Shown here: one piece after another, positions 14,818-23,964 of the stretch
Layout of the letters: each line of letters starts with the position of its first letter
Position numbering within the stretch: the stretch's first letter is position 1
Source of the DNA: Gemmatimonadota bacterium
GTDB taxonomy: Bacteria > Gemmatimonadota > Gemmatimonadetes > Palauibacterales > Palauibacteraceae
Assembly (NCBI GenBank): GCA_022826685.1
Contig: JAJDUL010000062.1
Location: 1 to 38,234, forward strand
Direction of reading: 5' to 3'
DNA: 38,234 nt
Translations under genes and position numbers: made by a program
The notes under the pieces: model-generated
Database searches by the model: none
The model's input: only the letters and a program-made list of their open reading frames with translations
Told to the model about the DNA's origin: nothing

Positions 14818-16149
14818 TCCGGCGAGTGCCGTGTTCACGACGGCGCCGGCGAGCGCGGCGGCGAGCACGAGGCGCAGAAGCGCCGGCGCGCCCGAGAGCC
14901 GGGCGCGATACGCGACGACGGGGTGGAAGCCGCGTTTCGGCGTGCGGGCGAAGGGGGTCCGGGTCCCGAGGCAGGCCCGCGCCACGGCGAAGGTGAGCGG
15001 CACCCCGAGCCCCAGCCCGAGGAGCAGGGCTTCGAAGATGCGGCGTCCGAGCCGTCCCCGCGCGCGGATCCACCCGGCGGAGCCGTAGAAGAGCACGAAC
15101 GGGACCGTGGCGAGGAGCACGGCGGCCACGTGCACCGCGGTGGGGAGACCGAAGCCGGTTGCGGTCGCCCACCCGGCTCCCGCGAGCGCCGCCGCCATCG
15201 TGAGCGTCAACGGATGGACGACGTGTCCCGCGAGGTGGGCCGTCGCCTCGAACTTGATCGCCGCCGGGACGGGAGCGCGCCAGACCCGCGGCAACAGCTT
15301 CTTCGCGCTCTGGATGCCGCCCTGCGTCCACCGGCTCTGCTGGATCTCCACCGCGCGCAGGCTCGCCGGCAGCTCGGCGGGAACCCGGACGTCGTCCCGG
15401 TACACGAATCGCCAGCCCGCGAGTTGGGCGCGGTAGCTGAGGTCGACGTCCTCGGTCAGGGTGTCGCTCTGCCAGCCTCCGGCCGCCTGTACGCACGCCT
15501 TGCGCCACATTCCGCCGGAACCGTTGAAGTTGAAGAAGAGGCCGGCCCGGTATCGCGCTTCGTGCTCGATCGCGAAGTGCGCGTCGAGGAAGAGCGCCTG
15601 TGCCCGCGTCAGCCAGCTCGCGTCGGGCGAGAGGTGGTCCCAGGCCGCCTGCACGGCCCCCACGCCGGGGTCCGCGAAGGGGGGGAGCAGCTCCCGAATC
15701 AGCTCCGGGGGCGGAACGAAATCTGCGTCCAGGACGAGCAGGAAGTCGCCGCGGGCGAGGGATACGCCGTGGGCGAGGGCGCCGGCCTTGAACCCTTCGC
15801 GGGTCCCCCGCCGGACGTGCCGGATGTCGATCCCGCGCGCCCGCCACTCGCGCACCCGCCGCGCCGCGATCGCCACCGTCTCGTCATCGGAGTCGTCGAG
15901 CAGCTGGATTTCGAGGCGGTCCGCCGGATAGCGCAGACGGCAGGCCGCGTCGATGAGCCGTTCAACGACGTTCGCTTCGTTGAAGACCGGCAGCTGCACC
16001 GTGACGACCGGAAGCCGGCCGGGCCAGGCGGGCGTCTCCGCCCTGGCGGGCCGGCGCATCCGCAGCCAGAGCAGGCGCAGCCGGTGCGCCCCGAAGGGAG
16101 CCAGCAGGGCGAGGAGCGCCAGATACCCCAGTTGTCCGATCTCGCTCAT
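14710..16149 (-). CDS. Membrane family 2 glycosyltransferase (cellulose-synthase-like)
   Basis: A processive-type GT2 of 479 residues: an N-terminal membrane segment (7-20), then a catalytic domain with PVFNEANVVERLI, DDSDD (85-89), DAD (141-143), TEDVDL (232-237) and QQSRW (270-274, the QxxRW motif), then four or more membrane segments. All four signature motifs are intact. It probably polymerises or transfers UDP-sugars to a lipid or polysaccharide. The ATG at 16149 overlaps the amidohydrolase stop (ATGA), so it is the second gene of that operon. It overlaps the convergent GT-C gene at its 3' end. Confidence 0.9.
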   Translation of the reverse strand: MSEIGQLGYLALLALLAPFGAHRLRLLWLRMRRPARAETPAWPGRLPVVTVQLPVFNEANVVERLIDAACRLRYPADRLEIQLLDDSDDETVAIAARRVREWRARGIDIRHVRRGTREGFKAGALAHGVSLARGDFLLVLDADFVPPPELIRELLPPFADPGVGAVQAAWDHLSPDASWLTRAQALFLDAHFAIEHEARYRAGLFFNFNGSGGMWRKACVQAAGGWQSDTLTEDVDLSYRAQLAGWRFVYRDDVRVPAELPASLRAVEIQQSRWTQGGIQSAKKLLPRVWRAPVPAAIKFEATAHLAGHVVHPLTLTMAAALAGAGWATATGFGLPTAVHVAAVLLATVPFVLFYGSAGWIRARGRLGRRIFEALLLGLGLGVPLTFAVARACLGTRTPFARTPKRGFHPVVAYRARLSGAPALLRLVLAAALAGAVVNTALAGSPAVIPFTALFAAGYALTTHESLRKPSLTPAAPAA

Positions 16150-17453
16150 CGGCAATCCGCGTCCGGGACGCGGCGGCCTCCGATCGCATCCGCACGGAAG
16201 TCGAGCCGGTCGAGGGCGATGGTCCCGTCGCTCATGACGAACAGGACATCCTGGTACTGGCCGATGTCGTCGAGCGGGTTCCGGTCGAGGACGAGGAGGT
16301 CCGCCTCGAAACCGGGGGCCACGCGCCCCGTCCGATCCGCGATGCCGAGCAATTCCGCGGCGACGGTGGTCGCGGCCCGGATCGCCTCGATCTCGGTCAT
16401 TCCGATTCCTGTGAACTCCATGAGTTCGTGGCTCATCCGAAGGACGCTCTCGGATCCGTAACCCGTGTCCGTGGCGGCGACGATCGGCACCCCGAGCGCG
16501 TGGGCGGCCGCTGCCGTCTCCCGGACCCGCGGCAGCATGTGTCGTCCGCGCACCTGGAGCACCGGGTCGTCGTAATCGCCGCCGGGGACGGTGAGATCCG
16601 ATACGACGGCGATCGTGGGCACCAGGTAGGTGCCCCGCTCCCGCATGAGGCGGAGCGTTTCGTCCCGCAGGTACGTCCCGTGCTCGATGCTCCGCACGCC
16701 CGCCGCGACCGCGGCCCGGCCGCCGCGGTCTCCGTGCGCGTGCGCGGCCACCGGGACGCCGCCCGCCGCCGCTTCGGCCACCAGCGCCGACAGTTCGTCC
16801 TCCGTGAAGAACGGCTTGCGAGGGTCGGTCTCCGGCAGGCCCGCGCGTTCGGTCGCGTTCACCTTGACGAAGTCCACGCCACGATCGAGCATCGCGCGCG
16901 CCACCCGCCCCATCGCCTCGGGGCCGCGCACATCGCGCCCGAGGAGGTCGCCGAGCCCCGGCTCATCGAGAAAGAGTCCCTCCGCCGGGCGGGGCCGCAC
17001 GTGATAGCCCGCGGCGAGGATTTCCGGCCCCTCCAGCTCCCCGTGCCGGAAGAGTTCCCGCAGGCCGACATCGGCGAAGAATCCCGCCCCCATGCTGCGC
17101 GCCGTCGTGACGCCGGACTGCAGCGCCCGGCGGGCCGCCTCGAGCGTCCCGATGTGGACGTGGGCGTCGATGAGGCCGGGGACGAGAAAGCGGCCGCCGA
17201 GGTCGATCGCCCGCGCCGCGGCGGGCGCTTCGCCCCCCTCCTCCACGGAGACGATGACCCCGTCCCGCACCACGACCGTCGCGTTCGAGAGGACGCCGGA
17301 GGCCCCCGGATCGATCACCGAGGCGCCGGTGAAGGCGACCGTCTCGCTCTGGCCCGCCGCCGGCATCGGGACGGCCAGGGAGGCGAGCAGGACGCCCGCG
17401 CAGCGGGCGAGTCGGAAGCGTCGGGCGGTCGGCGCTGAAGCGATGGCAGACAT
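16146..17453 (-). CDS. Secreted imidazolonepropionase-like amidohydrolase
   Basis: A 435-residue metal-dependent hydrolase. It has a signal peptide (about 1-35, ending PAAGQSE), a beta-sandwich start (TGASVIDPGASGVLSNATV) and a TIM-barrel with LIDAHVH (His98, His100), a possible carboxylated Lys197 (DFVKVNA), AAHAHG (His238), SIEHGTYL (His258) and Asp329 (AATDTG). Members of this group cleave prolyl dipeptides or cyclic amides; the substrate cannot be fixed. The ATG at 17453 has GGAGG six bases upstream, and a 9-bp inverted repeat sits directly before that site. It is divergent from ppx and overlaps the GT2 gene. Confidence 0.88.
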   Translation of the reverse strand: MSAIASAPTARRFRLARCAGVLLASLAVPMPAAGQSETVAFTGASVIDPGASGVLSNATVVVRDGVIVSVEEGGEAPAAARAIDLGGRFLVPGLIDAHVHIGTLEAARRALQSGVTTARSMGAGFFADVGLRELFRHGELEGPEILAAGYHVRPRPAEGLFLDEPGLGDLLGRDVRGPEAMGRVARAMLDRGVDFVKVNATERAGLPETDPRKPFFTEDELSALVAEAAAGGVPVAAHAHGDRGGRAAVAAGVRSIEHGTYLRDETLRLMRERGTYLVPTIAVVSDLTVPGGDYDDPVLQVRGRHMLPRVRETAAAAHALGVPIVAATDTGYGSESVLRMSHELMEFTGIGMTEIEAIRAATTVAAELLGIADRTGRVAPGFEADLLVLDRNPLDDIGQYQDVLFVMSDGTIALDRLDFRADAIGGRRVPDADCR

Positions 17454-17464
17454 TCGGAACCTCC

Positions 17465-17494
17465 GGCATCTTGAGCGTAAGGTACCAAGATGCC
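17465..17494. promoter_or_regulatory. Perfect 9-bp inverted repeat in the divergent amidohydrolase/ppx region
   Basis: Arms GGCATCTTG (17465-17473) and CAAGATGCC (17486-17494) are separated by 12 nt. The left arm touches the amidohydrolase Shine-Dalgarno (17460-17464). It could be an operator or an RNA hairpin near the ribosome site. Confidence 0.5.
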
Positions 17495-17565
17495 TTCGGC
17501 CGGGGGCCGGCGGTAGAAGCGGGCCGGGGTGGCGCGCGCCGCCAGCGATTCGGGTACGTTGGAGG

Positions 17566-19149
17566 ATGCAGCGCACGACGCCACCACTGCCACGCGAGAC
17601 CGCCGACGGCCGGGAGCCGCTTCCGTTCCCGCTGCGCGTCGCCGCCATCGATGTGGGGTCGAACGCGTTCCGCTTCGTCGCGGCCGAGTTCAGCGACCCG
17701 AGCCACTTCATCGAACTCGCCTCGGAGCGGGTCCCGGTCCGGCTGGGACACTCGGCCTTCCTCACCGGCGAGCTGTCGCCTTCCGCCATCGACCGGACCG
17801 TCGAGGGGTTCCGGCGCTTCCGGGATGAGATCGACCGCCTGGGCATCGACCACGTGCGCGCCGTGGCCACGAGCGCGGTTCGGGAGAGCCGCAACGGCGC
17901 GGATCTCGTCCGCCGCGTCGAGGAGGAGGCGGGGATCCGGCTCGATCTCATCTCCGGCACGGATGAAGCGCGGTTCGTGTGGACGTCCGCGAAGCAGCGG
18001 ATCGACTTCGGTGACTCGAAGTGGATGCTCGTGGATCTCGGCGGCGGGAGCGTGGAAGTCTCGCTGGCGGACCGCTCCGGGATCATGTGGAGCGAGTCGC
18101 ACCGGATGGGGTCGGTGCGGCTGCTCGAGGAACTCACCGGGGCGGACGATGCCCCCGCGCACTTCGCGAACCTGCTGGCGGAGTACGCCGCCACCCTCCG
18201 CATTCCGCACGCGAGCAAGCACTGGACGCCGGTCCAGCTCATCGCCACCGGCGGCAATATCGAGGAACTCGCCCGCCTCGCGGGCCACCGCGCCACCGAC
18301 GGGACCCGCCGCATCACGCGGGCGGAGCTTGCCATGGCGATCGAGGAATTCTCCCACCTCTCCTACAGCCAGCGCATCGGGCGGCTGGGCCTGCGCGAGG
18401 ATCGGGCCGACGTGATTCTCCCCGCCGCGATCGTGTACGACCGCGTCGCCGAACTCGCGGGAGCCGAGGAGCTTCTCGTCCCCGGGGTCGGCGTGAAGGA
18501 GGGGGTGCTCTTCGACCTCGTCGATGAGCTGACGAGCGGGGCCGGTCTCGGACGGCTGGAGCGGATCGTCCACGAGGGGGCGCTCACGCTCGGGCGCAGG
18601 TACCTCTTCGACGAGGATCACGGGCGACACGTGGCGGAGTTGGCGGTCTCCCTGTTCGATCAGCTCGCCGAGGTCCACGGCCTCGAACCGCGCGACCGGC
18701 GGATCCTGCTGGCGGGAGCGATGCTGCACGACATCGGGCAGCACATCTCCTACGCGAAACACCACAAGCACTCCCTCTACCTGATCCATCACAGCGAGAT
18801 CCCGGGGATCGCGCCGAACGAACTCCCACTCGTCGCCCTCGTGGCGCGCTACCACCGGCGCGCCGAGCCGCGCCGCGGCCACTACCTCTACCGCGACCTG
18901 AACGCTCGCGACTGCCGGCGGGTGGAGAGACTCGCCGCCCTCCTTCGCATCGCGGATTCCCTCGACCGCGAGCACCTCCAGCGGGTGCACAGCGTCGAGG
19001 CGCGGGTACACGAACACCGGCTCGAACTGCGTCTCGAGCGCAGGGGACGCCTGCTCCTCGAGCAGTGGGCGCTGCGCAAGAAGGGGAAGCTCTTCGCCCG
19101 CATCTTCGGCCTCGAACCGTACGTCACCTTCGACCTGGCCTCCGACTGA
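17566..19149 (+). CDS. ppx: Exopolyphosphatase, Ppx/GppA family with C-terminal HD domain
   Basis: A 527-residue protein that removes terminal phosphate from polyphosphate (or hydrolyses pppGpp). The ASKHA fold shows AAIDVGSNAFRFVAAEF (26-42), TSAVRESRNG, LISGTDEARF, LVDLGGGSVEV and IATGGNIEELA. The C-terminal part has an HD-type motif, AGAMLHDIGQHISYAKHHKHS, as in long Ppx/GppA enzymes. The ATG at 17566 directly follows GGAGG. ppk1 lies downstream on the same strand, 118 bp away with two hairpins in the gap, giving a polyphosphate turnover pair beside the phosphate regulon. Confidence 0.92.
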   Translation: MQRTTPPLPRETADGREPLPFPLRVAAIDVGSNAFRFVAAEFSDPSHFIELASERVPVRLGHSAFLTGELSPSAIDRTVEGFRRFRDEIDRLGIDHVRAVATSAVRESRNGADLVRRVEEEAGIRLDLISGTDEARFVWTSAKQRIDFGDSKWMLVDLGGGSVEVSLADRSGIMWSESHRMGSVRLLEELTGADDAPAHFANLLAEYAATLRIPHASKHWTPVQLIATGGNIEELARLAGHRATDGTRRITRAELAMAIEEFSHLSYSQRIGRLGLREDRADVILPAAIVYDRVAELAGAEELLVPGVGVKEGVLFDLVDELTSGAGLGRLERIVHEGALTLGRRYLFDEDHGRHVAELAVSLFDQLAEVHGLEPRDRRILLAGAMLHDIGQHISYAKHHKHSLYLIHHSEIPGIAPNELPLVALVARYHRRAEPRRGHYLYRDLNARDCRRVERLAALLRIADSLDREHLQRVHSVEARVHEHRLELRLERRGRLLLEQWALRKKGKLFARIFGLEPYVTFDLASD

Positions 19150-19169
19150 GACGTCCGGGCTCGGACGTC
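19150..19169 (+). terminator. Hairpin directly after ppx stop
   Basis: GACGTCC (19150-19156) and GGACGTC (19163-19169) form a 7-bp perfect stem with a 6-nt loop immediately after the ppx TGA. No T-run follows, so it may be a weak terminator or a 3' stabilising structure. Confidence 0.4.
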
Positions 19170-19190
19170 AGAAACGAGCGGAAAAGGCGT

Positions 19191-19217
19191 CGCAGGGCTT
19201 ATATTACGGGCCCTGCG
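19191..19217 (+). promoter_or_regulatory. Hairpin with AT-rich loop upstream of ppk1
   Basis: CGCAGGGC (19191-19198) and GCCCTGCG (19210-19217) form an 8-bp perfect inverted repeat around TTATATTACGG. The loop holds TATATT, the best -10-like sequence upstream of ppk1 (start 19268). An operator over a promoter is one reading; a leader hairpin is another. Confidence 0.4.
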
Positions 19218-19267
19218 TCCGCAAATGGCGGGCGAGGTGACCAGGAGAGAGGGTCCGGGAGAGCCGC

Positions 19268-21595
19268 ATGTCATCCGACTCGAACGAGATTTCGCGCCGA
19301 CCGAGGCTTCATCGCGGGAGCCGCCGTCCGGGCGGAATTTCTCCGACGCGCGAGGCGCCGGCTCCGGCCGAGATCGCGCCGGCTCCGGAGCGCGAGACCG
19401 ACTCCGCTCCGCGTCCGTCCGGTCCGGAGTTCGGCCACCGTGTGAAGGGTGTCCCGGTCCTCCCGCGTGCCGTGGCGCCGCCGCCCGTTCCGGACGGCGC
19501 GACGCCGCGCGACCCGTCGCTCTACTTCAACGCGGAGCTCAGCTGGCTGGATTTCAACTGGCGCGTGCTCTACCAGGCCATGGATGAGCGGACCCCGCTG
19601 CTGGAGCGGCTCCGTTTCCTCGCGATCACGGAGAACAACCTCGACGAGTTCGTGATGAAGCAGGTCGGCGGCCTCAAGCGCGTGCTCGGGGCGGGCGTGG
19701 TGAAGCCATCGGTGGACGGCCTTGGGCCCGCCGAACAACTCGATTTCGTGCGGGAGGGCGTCCGCACCATGCGGACCCGGCTGGCGCAGGTGTGGCTGGA
19801 AGAACTCCGGCCGCGCCTCGCGGCGGAACTCGACATCGCCGTGCGCGACTTCGAGGACCTGAGCGAAGAGGAACGCGAGCACGTGCGCCGCGTGTTCGCG
19901 GATAGAATTTATCCGGTCCTCACGCCGCTGGCCGTCGATCCGGGACACCCGTTCCCCTTCCTCTCCAACATGAGCCTCTCGCTCGCCCTGATGCTCGAGC
20001 ACCCGGAACGCCGGACCCGCCACTTCGCCCGGGTGAAGATCCCCACCGCGCTGCGCTGGGTCGAACTCCCGGAGAGCGGGCACGTGGTCCCCGTCGAGCA
20101 GGTCGTGCGGCACTTCGCGGGCGAACTCTTCCGGGGGATGAAGATCGAGAGCGCTTCCCTCTTCCGCGTCACCCGCAACGCGGATGTGGCCCGGGACGAG
20201 GAGGTAGCGGACGACCTCCTGCAGATGATCTCGGAGGAGCTTCGCGAGCGGCGCTTCGCGCGCGTCGTTCGTCTCGAGGTCGAGCCGGGCATGCCCGACG
20301 ACGTGCGGCAGTTCCTCGTTCGCCAGCTCGAGCTGGATGAGGAAGACCTGTACGAGATCCCGGGACTGCTCGAGATGTCGGGCTTCTGGCAGATCGCCGC
20401 CGAGGGTCCCTGGGAGCACCGGCACGAACCCTGGGAGCCGATGATCCCGCCGCGCCTGATCCGCGAGGGCGAGACGGAGGACCGTCCCGACATCTTCACG
20501 GTGATCCGGGCGGGCGACCTCATGGTGCACCATCCGTACGAGTCCTTCACCGCGACGGTGCAGCGGTTCATCGAGGAGGCCGCCGCGGACCCCGCGGTCG
20601 TGGCCATCAAGCAGACGCTCTACCGGACGGCGGAGCACTCGCGGATCATCGCCGCGCTCGTCCGGGCGGCCGAGGCCGGCAAGGCGGTCGCTGTGCTCGT
20701 GGAGGTCACGGCCCGCTTCGACGAGGCCGACAACATGGAGTGGGCTTCCGTGCTGGAGGAGGCGGGCGTCAACGTCACGTACGGCCTCGTCGGGCTGAAG
20801 ACGCACGCGAAGGTCGCGCTCGTCGTCCGCGAGGAAGGGGACGAGATCCGCACCTACTGCCACATCGGCACCGGCAACTACAACTCCGAGACGGCTCAGA
20901 TTTATGCGGACATGGGAATCCTCACGGCGCGTCCGGAGATCGGCCGCGATGCGGTGAACCTCTTCCACTACCTGACCGGGTACGCCCCCGACCAGGAGTA
21001 CGAGGAACTCGTCGTCGCGCCCCGCGACCTGCGGCGGGCCCTCACCGCCCGGATCGAGCGCGAGATCGCCCACGTCGAGGCGGGCCGGAAGGGGCGCATG
21101 ATCATGAAGCTGAACGGTCTCGACGACCCGAAGGTGATCCGCGCCCTATACGCGGCGTCCGCCGCCGGCGTGAAGATCGACCTCATCGTCCGCGGCCAGT
21201 GCCGGCTCCGCCCCGGGATCCCCGGCTTCAGCGAGAACATTCGCGTACGGAGCATCGTCGGACGGTTCCTGGAGCACGACCGGATCTTCTGGTGGGGGAA
21301 CGACGGGGATCCCGAGGTGTGGATCGGGAGCGCCGACTGGCGCCGCCGAAACCTCGACGACCGCGTCGAAGTGCTGCTCCCGGTCCGCGACAAGCGGATC
21401 CGGAAGCGCCTCCGCAAGACGCTGCGCTTCGCCCTTCGCGACAACCAGCGGGCCTGGGAGTTGCGGTCGACCGGAGAATACGTGCTGTGCGAACCCGCCC
21501 CGGGCGAGCGCTCCATCGACTACCAGAGCCGGATGCTGAAGGCGGTCCGGAAACGCCGCCGCAAGGTCGACGACCACTGGGACGCCTCGCACTGA
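19268..21595 (+). CDS. ppk1: Polyphosphate kinase 1
   Basis: Makes polyphosphate from ATP reversibly. The protein has 775 residues; the family is usually about 690-740, and the surplus is a Pro/Arg-rich, disordered-looking N-terminus of about 85 residues before YFNAELSWLDFNWRVL. The N domain (LRFLAITENNLDEF), the head domain, and two phospholipase-D-like C domains follow. The phosphorylated histidine is His513 (GLKTHAKVALV) and the second active-site histidine is His670 (FLEHDRIFWW). Other conserved pieces are CHIGTGNYN and WIGSADW. The ATG at 19268 has GGGAG about 7 bases upstream. The gene is convergent with phoU. Confidence 0.97.
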   Translation: MSSDSNEISRRPRLHRGSRRPGGISPTREAPAPAEIAPAPERETDSAPRPSGPEFGHRVKGVPVLPRAVAPPPVPDGATPRDPSLYFNAELSWLDFNWRVLYQAMDERTPLLERLRFLAITENNLDEFVMKQVGGLKRVLGAGVVKPSVDGLGPAEQLDFVREGVRTMRTRLAQVWLEELRPRLAAELDIAVRDFEDLSEEEREHVRRVFADRIYPVLTPLAVDPGHPFPFLSNMSLSLALMLEHPERRTRHFARVKIPTALRWVELPESGHVVPVEQVVRHFAGELFRGMKIESASLFRVTRNADVARDEEVADDLLQMISEELRERRFARVVRLEVEPGMPDDVRQFLVRQLELDEEDLYEIPGLLEMSGFWQIAAEGPWEHRHEPWEPMIPPRLIREGETEDRPDIFTVIRAGDLMVHHPYESFTATVQRFIEEAAADPAVVAIKQTLYRTAEHSRIIAALVRAAEAGKAVAVLVEVTARFDEADNMEWASVLEEAGVNVTYGLVGLKTHAKVALVVREEGDEIRTYCHIGTGNYNSETAQIYADMGILTARPEIGRDAVNLFHYLTGYAPDQEYEELVVAPRDLRRALTARIEREIAHVEAGRKGRMIMKLNGLDDPKVIRALYAASAAGVKIDLIVRGQCRLRPGIPGFSENIRVRSIVGRFLEHDRIFWWGNDGDPEVWIGSADWRRRNLDDRVEVLLPVRDKRIRKRLRKTLRFALRDNQRAWELRSTGEYVLCEPAPGERSIDYQSRMLKAVRKRRRKVDDHWDASH

Positions 21596-21627
21596 CGGCG
21601 ACTGGCCGACGGCGGTTCAGCGCCCTG

Positions 21628-21657
21628 CGCCGGATCCGCCCTACGCGGGGTCCGGCG
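21628..21657. terminator. Hairpin between convergent ppk1 and phoU
   Basis: A 10-bp stem (21628-21637 with 21648-21657, one G-U on one strand) and a 10-nt loop lie across the phoU stop, 32 bp past the ppk1 stop. It may stop transcription from both sides, but neither side has a T-run. Confidence 0.45.
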
Positions 21658-22309
21658 GGCCCTCCTGGTGCCGGATCGTGATTCCCTGGACCATGTAGAC
21701 GACGTCCTCCCCGATGTTCGTCGCGAGGTCGCCGATCCGCTCCAGATTGCGGCCGATGAGGATGACCTGCAGACACCCGGACAGGTTGTATTCCGGCATA
21801 TGAGTGATCATCACCCGGCTCAGTGAATCCTGGAGCTGGTCCAGCCGGTCGTCGCGCGCGATCACGGAACGCGCGGCGTCCGCGTTCCGGTGCACGAACG
21901 CGTCGAGCGCATCCCGCAGCATCGCCCTCGCCATGCGGCTCATCTCATCGAGTTCCGGCGGGACCGGCACCTTCTTCTCGGCCTTCGCCAGCCGTTCGGC
22001 CGCTTCGGCGATGTTGACCGCATGGTCGCCGATCCGCTCGAGGTCGTTGTTGATCTTGAGGACCGTGACGAGCACGCGCAGGTCGCTCGCCACCGGATGG
22101 TGGAGCGCCAGGATCTCCACGGTGGATTCCTCGACCTCCACCTCGGCCCGGTCGATGGCGTCGTCGGCCTCCCGAATCGCCTCCGCATCGACCGTGGGCT
22201 GGCCCACGAGCGCCACCGCGCGCTGCACCAGCTGCTCGATGTCGTGCGCCATCTGGTGCAGCGTCCGCGTGACGTCGCTGACCCGGTCGTCGAATTGCCT
22301 GAAGGACAT
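21641..22309 (-). CDS. phoU: Phosphate-signalling protein PhoU
   Basis: A 222-residue all-helical protein made of two PhoU repeats. Each has its metal-binding helix signature: NNDLERIGDHAVNIAEAA in the first half and GRNLERIGDLATNIGEDV in the second. PhoU links the Pst transporter to the histidine kinase PhoR and turns the Pho response off when phosphate is plentiful. The normal length and both motifs are intact. It is the last gene of the phoB-phoU operon, 18 bp after pstB. Confidence 0.96.
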   Translation of the reverse strand: MSFRQFDDRVSDVTRTLHQMAHDIEQLVQRAVALVGQPTVDAEAIREADDAIDRAEVEVEESTVEILALHHPVASDLRVLVTVLKINNDLERIGDHAVNIAEAAERLAKAEKKVPVPPELDEMSRMARAMLRDALDAFVHRNADAARSVIARDDRLDQLQDSLSRVMITHMPEYNLSGCLQVILIGRNLERIGDLATNIGEDVVYMVQGITIRHQEGPPDPA

Positions 22310-22327
22310 CGATCGCGGCCGGGTCCG

Positions 22328-23089
22328 TCAGCCCCGCCGGCCCGTGATGTAGGCCTCGGTCCGCTCGTCCTCGGGATTGGTGAACAAGCGCTGCGTCTCC
22401 TTGTATTCGACGAGTTCGCCCATGTAGAGGAAGGCCGTGTCGTCGCTGATGCGCGCGGCCTGCTGCATGTTATGGGTCACGATCACGATCGTGTAGTCCC
22501 CGCGCAGCTCTCCGATGAGGTCCTCCATGCGGCCCGTCGCGATCGGGTCGAGCGCGCTCGCCGGCTCGTCCATGAGGAGGACTTCCGGTTCCACGGCCAG
22601 CGCCCTCGCGATGCAGAGCCGCTGCTGCTGTCCGGCCGAGAGCCCGAGGGCGTCCGCGTCGAGCCGGTGGCTCACCTCGTCCCAGAGCGCGGCCGCGCGG
22701 AGCGACGCCTCCACCCGGTCGCCGATGTCGTCCTGGAACCCGTTGATCCGCAGGCCGAACGCGATGTTCTCGAAGATCGACTTCGGAAACGGGTTCGGCT
22801 TCTGGAAGACCATCCCGATGGCGCGCCGGACGTCGGCCGGCTCGACACCCGGTGCGTAGAGGTCCCGGCCCCGGAAGAGGACCCGGCCGGTGACGCGGGC
22901 CGTCGGCACGAGGTCGTTCATGCGGTTGAAGCAGCGCAGGAGCGTGCTCTTGCCGCAGCCCGAGGGCCCGATGAAGGCGACCACCCGCCGTGTCGGTATC
23001 GTGAGCGAGATGTCCTCGATCACCCGCGTCTCGCCGTAGCGAACGCCGAGTCCGACGGTCTCGAGGACCGCTTCCGGAGCCACCGTCAC
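22328..23089 (-). CDS. pstB: Phosphate ABC transporter ATP-binding protein
   Basis: A 253-residue ATPase of the high-affinity phosphate importer. Walker A is GPSGCGKST (41-49), the Q-loop is [18 protein letters not shown], the signature is LSAGQQQRL (150-158), Walker B is [12 protein letters not shown] (170-181) and the switch histidine is IVTHNMQQA. The PNPFP stretch is typical of PstB. It starts with GTG at 23089, whose GTGA overlaps the pstA stop. The C-terminus carries the usual [19 protein letters not shown]. Confidence 0.97.
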   Translation of the reverse strand: MTVAPEAVLETVGLGVRYGETRVIEDISLTIPTRRVVAFIGPSGCGKSTLLRCFNRMNDLVPTARVTGRVLFRGRDLYAPGVEPADVRRAIGMVFQKPNPFPKSIFENIAFGLRINGFQDDIGDRVEASLRAAALWDEVSHRLDADALGLSAGQQQRLCIARALAVEPEVLLMDEPASALDPIATGRMEDLIGELRGDYTIVIVTHNMQQAARISDDTAFLYMGELVEYKETQRLFTNPEDERTEAYITGRRG

Positions 23090-23964
23090 CTCTCGAATCG
23101 GTTACGAATCAGAATCGCGGCCGCGTTCATCATGAGCAGCACGCCCAGCAGTACCACAATGGCTCCTGCCGCCAGCGCATGGAACTCCCCGCGCGGATCC
23201 GTGGTCCAGTTGAAGATCTGGATCGGCAGGGCCGTGAAGGGATCCATGGGCGAGAGCGGGTCGAACGCGATGAACGTCAGCGCCCCGATGATGAGCAGCG
23301 GGGCGGTCTCTCCCCCCGCCCGCGAGAGGCCGAGGATGGTGCCGGAAAGGATGCCCGGCATGGCCGCCGGGAGCACGTGGTGCCGGATGGCCTGCCAGCG
23401 CGTGGCGCCGAGCGCGTAGGCGGCTTCCCGCAGCGAGTCCGGAACGGCGCGGATCGCCTCGCGTGCGGCGATGTTCACGATCGGGAGCACGAGCAGCGAC
23501 AGCGTCGCCGCGCCCGCGAGCAGGCTCCGCTCCAGCGCCAGGAAGCGGACGAACACGGCGAGCCCGAGGATGCCGTACACGATGGAGGGCACGCTGGCGA
23601 GGTTCGCGATGTTCGTCTTCAGGAGCGTCGTGAAGCGGTTCGTCGGGGCGTATTCCTCGAGGTAGAGCGCGGCGCCGACGCCGAGCGGGAAGGACATTAC
23701 GGCCACGAGCGCGAGCATCCACGCGCTCCCGAGGATCGCGGAGCGGATCCCGGCCCGCTCCGGGAAGCGGGAGGGATAGCTGGTCAGGAACTCGAACGAG
23801 AGCGCCGGGAGTCCGTCCGCCGCGAGGCTCACGAGGAGGACGACGAGCGACGCGACCCCGAAGGCCACCGCGAGGCGGCACAGCCACATGAACCGGACCC
23901 CGGCCCGGCGGCGGGCCTCGAGGCGCGTGTCGAACCGGCCACCGCGGGGCGCCCCGGGGCTCAC
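23086..23964 (-). CDS. pstA: Phosphate ABC transporter permease PstA
   Basis: A 292-residue permease with six predicted membrane segments. The inner-membrane loop [24 protein letters not shown] is the EAA motif that docks Pst[25 protein letters not shown] and [15 protein letters not shown] are PstA features. It starts with GTG at 23964, overlapping the pstC stop (GTGA). The first ~25 residues before the first membrane helix are basic ([12 protein letters not shown]). The stop overlaps the pstB start, so translation of C, A and B is chained. Confidence 0.95.
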   Translation of the reverse strand: MSPGAPRGGRFDTRLEARRRAGVRFMWLCRLAVAFGVASLVVLLVSLAADGLPALSFEFLTSYPSRFPERAGIRSAILGSAWMLALVAVMSFPLGVGAALYLEEYAPTNRFTTLLKTNIANLASVPSIVYGILGLAVFVRFLALERSLLAGAATLSLLVLPIVNIAAREAIRAVPDSLREAAYALGATRWQAIRHHVLPAAMPGILSGTILGLSRAGGETAPLLIIGALTFIAFDPLSPMDPFTALPIQIFNWTTDPRGEFHALAAGAIVVLLGVLLMMNAAAILIRNRFER

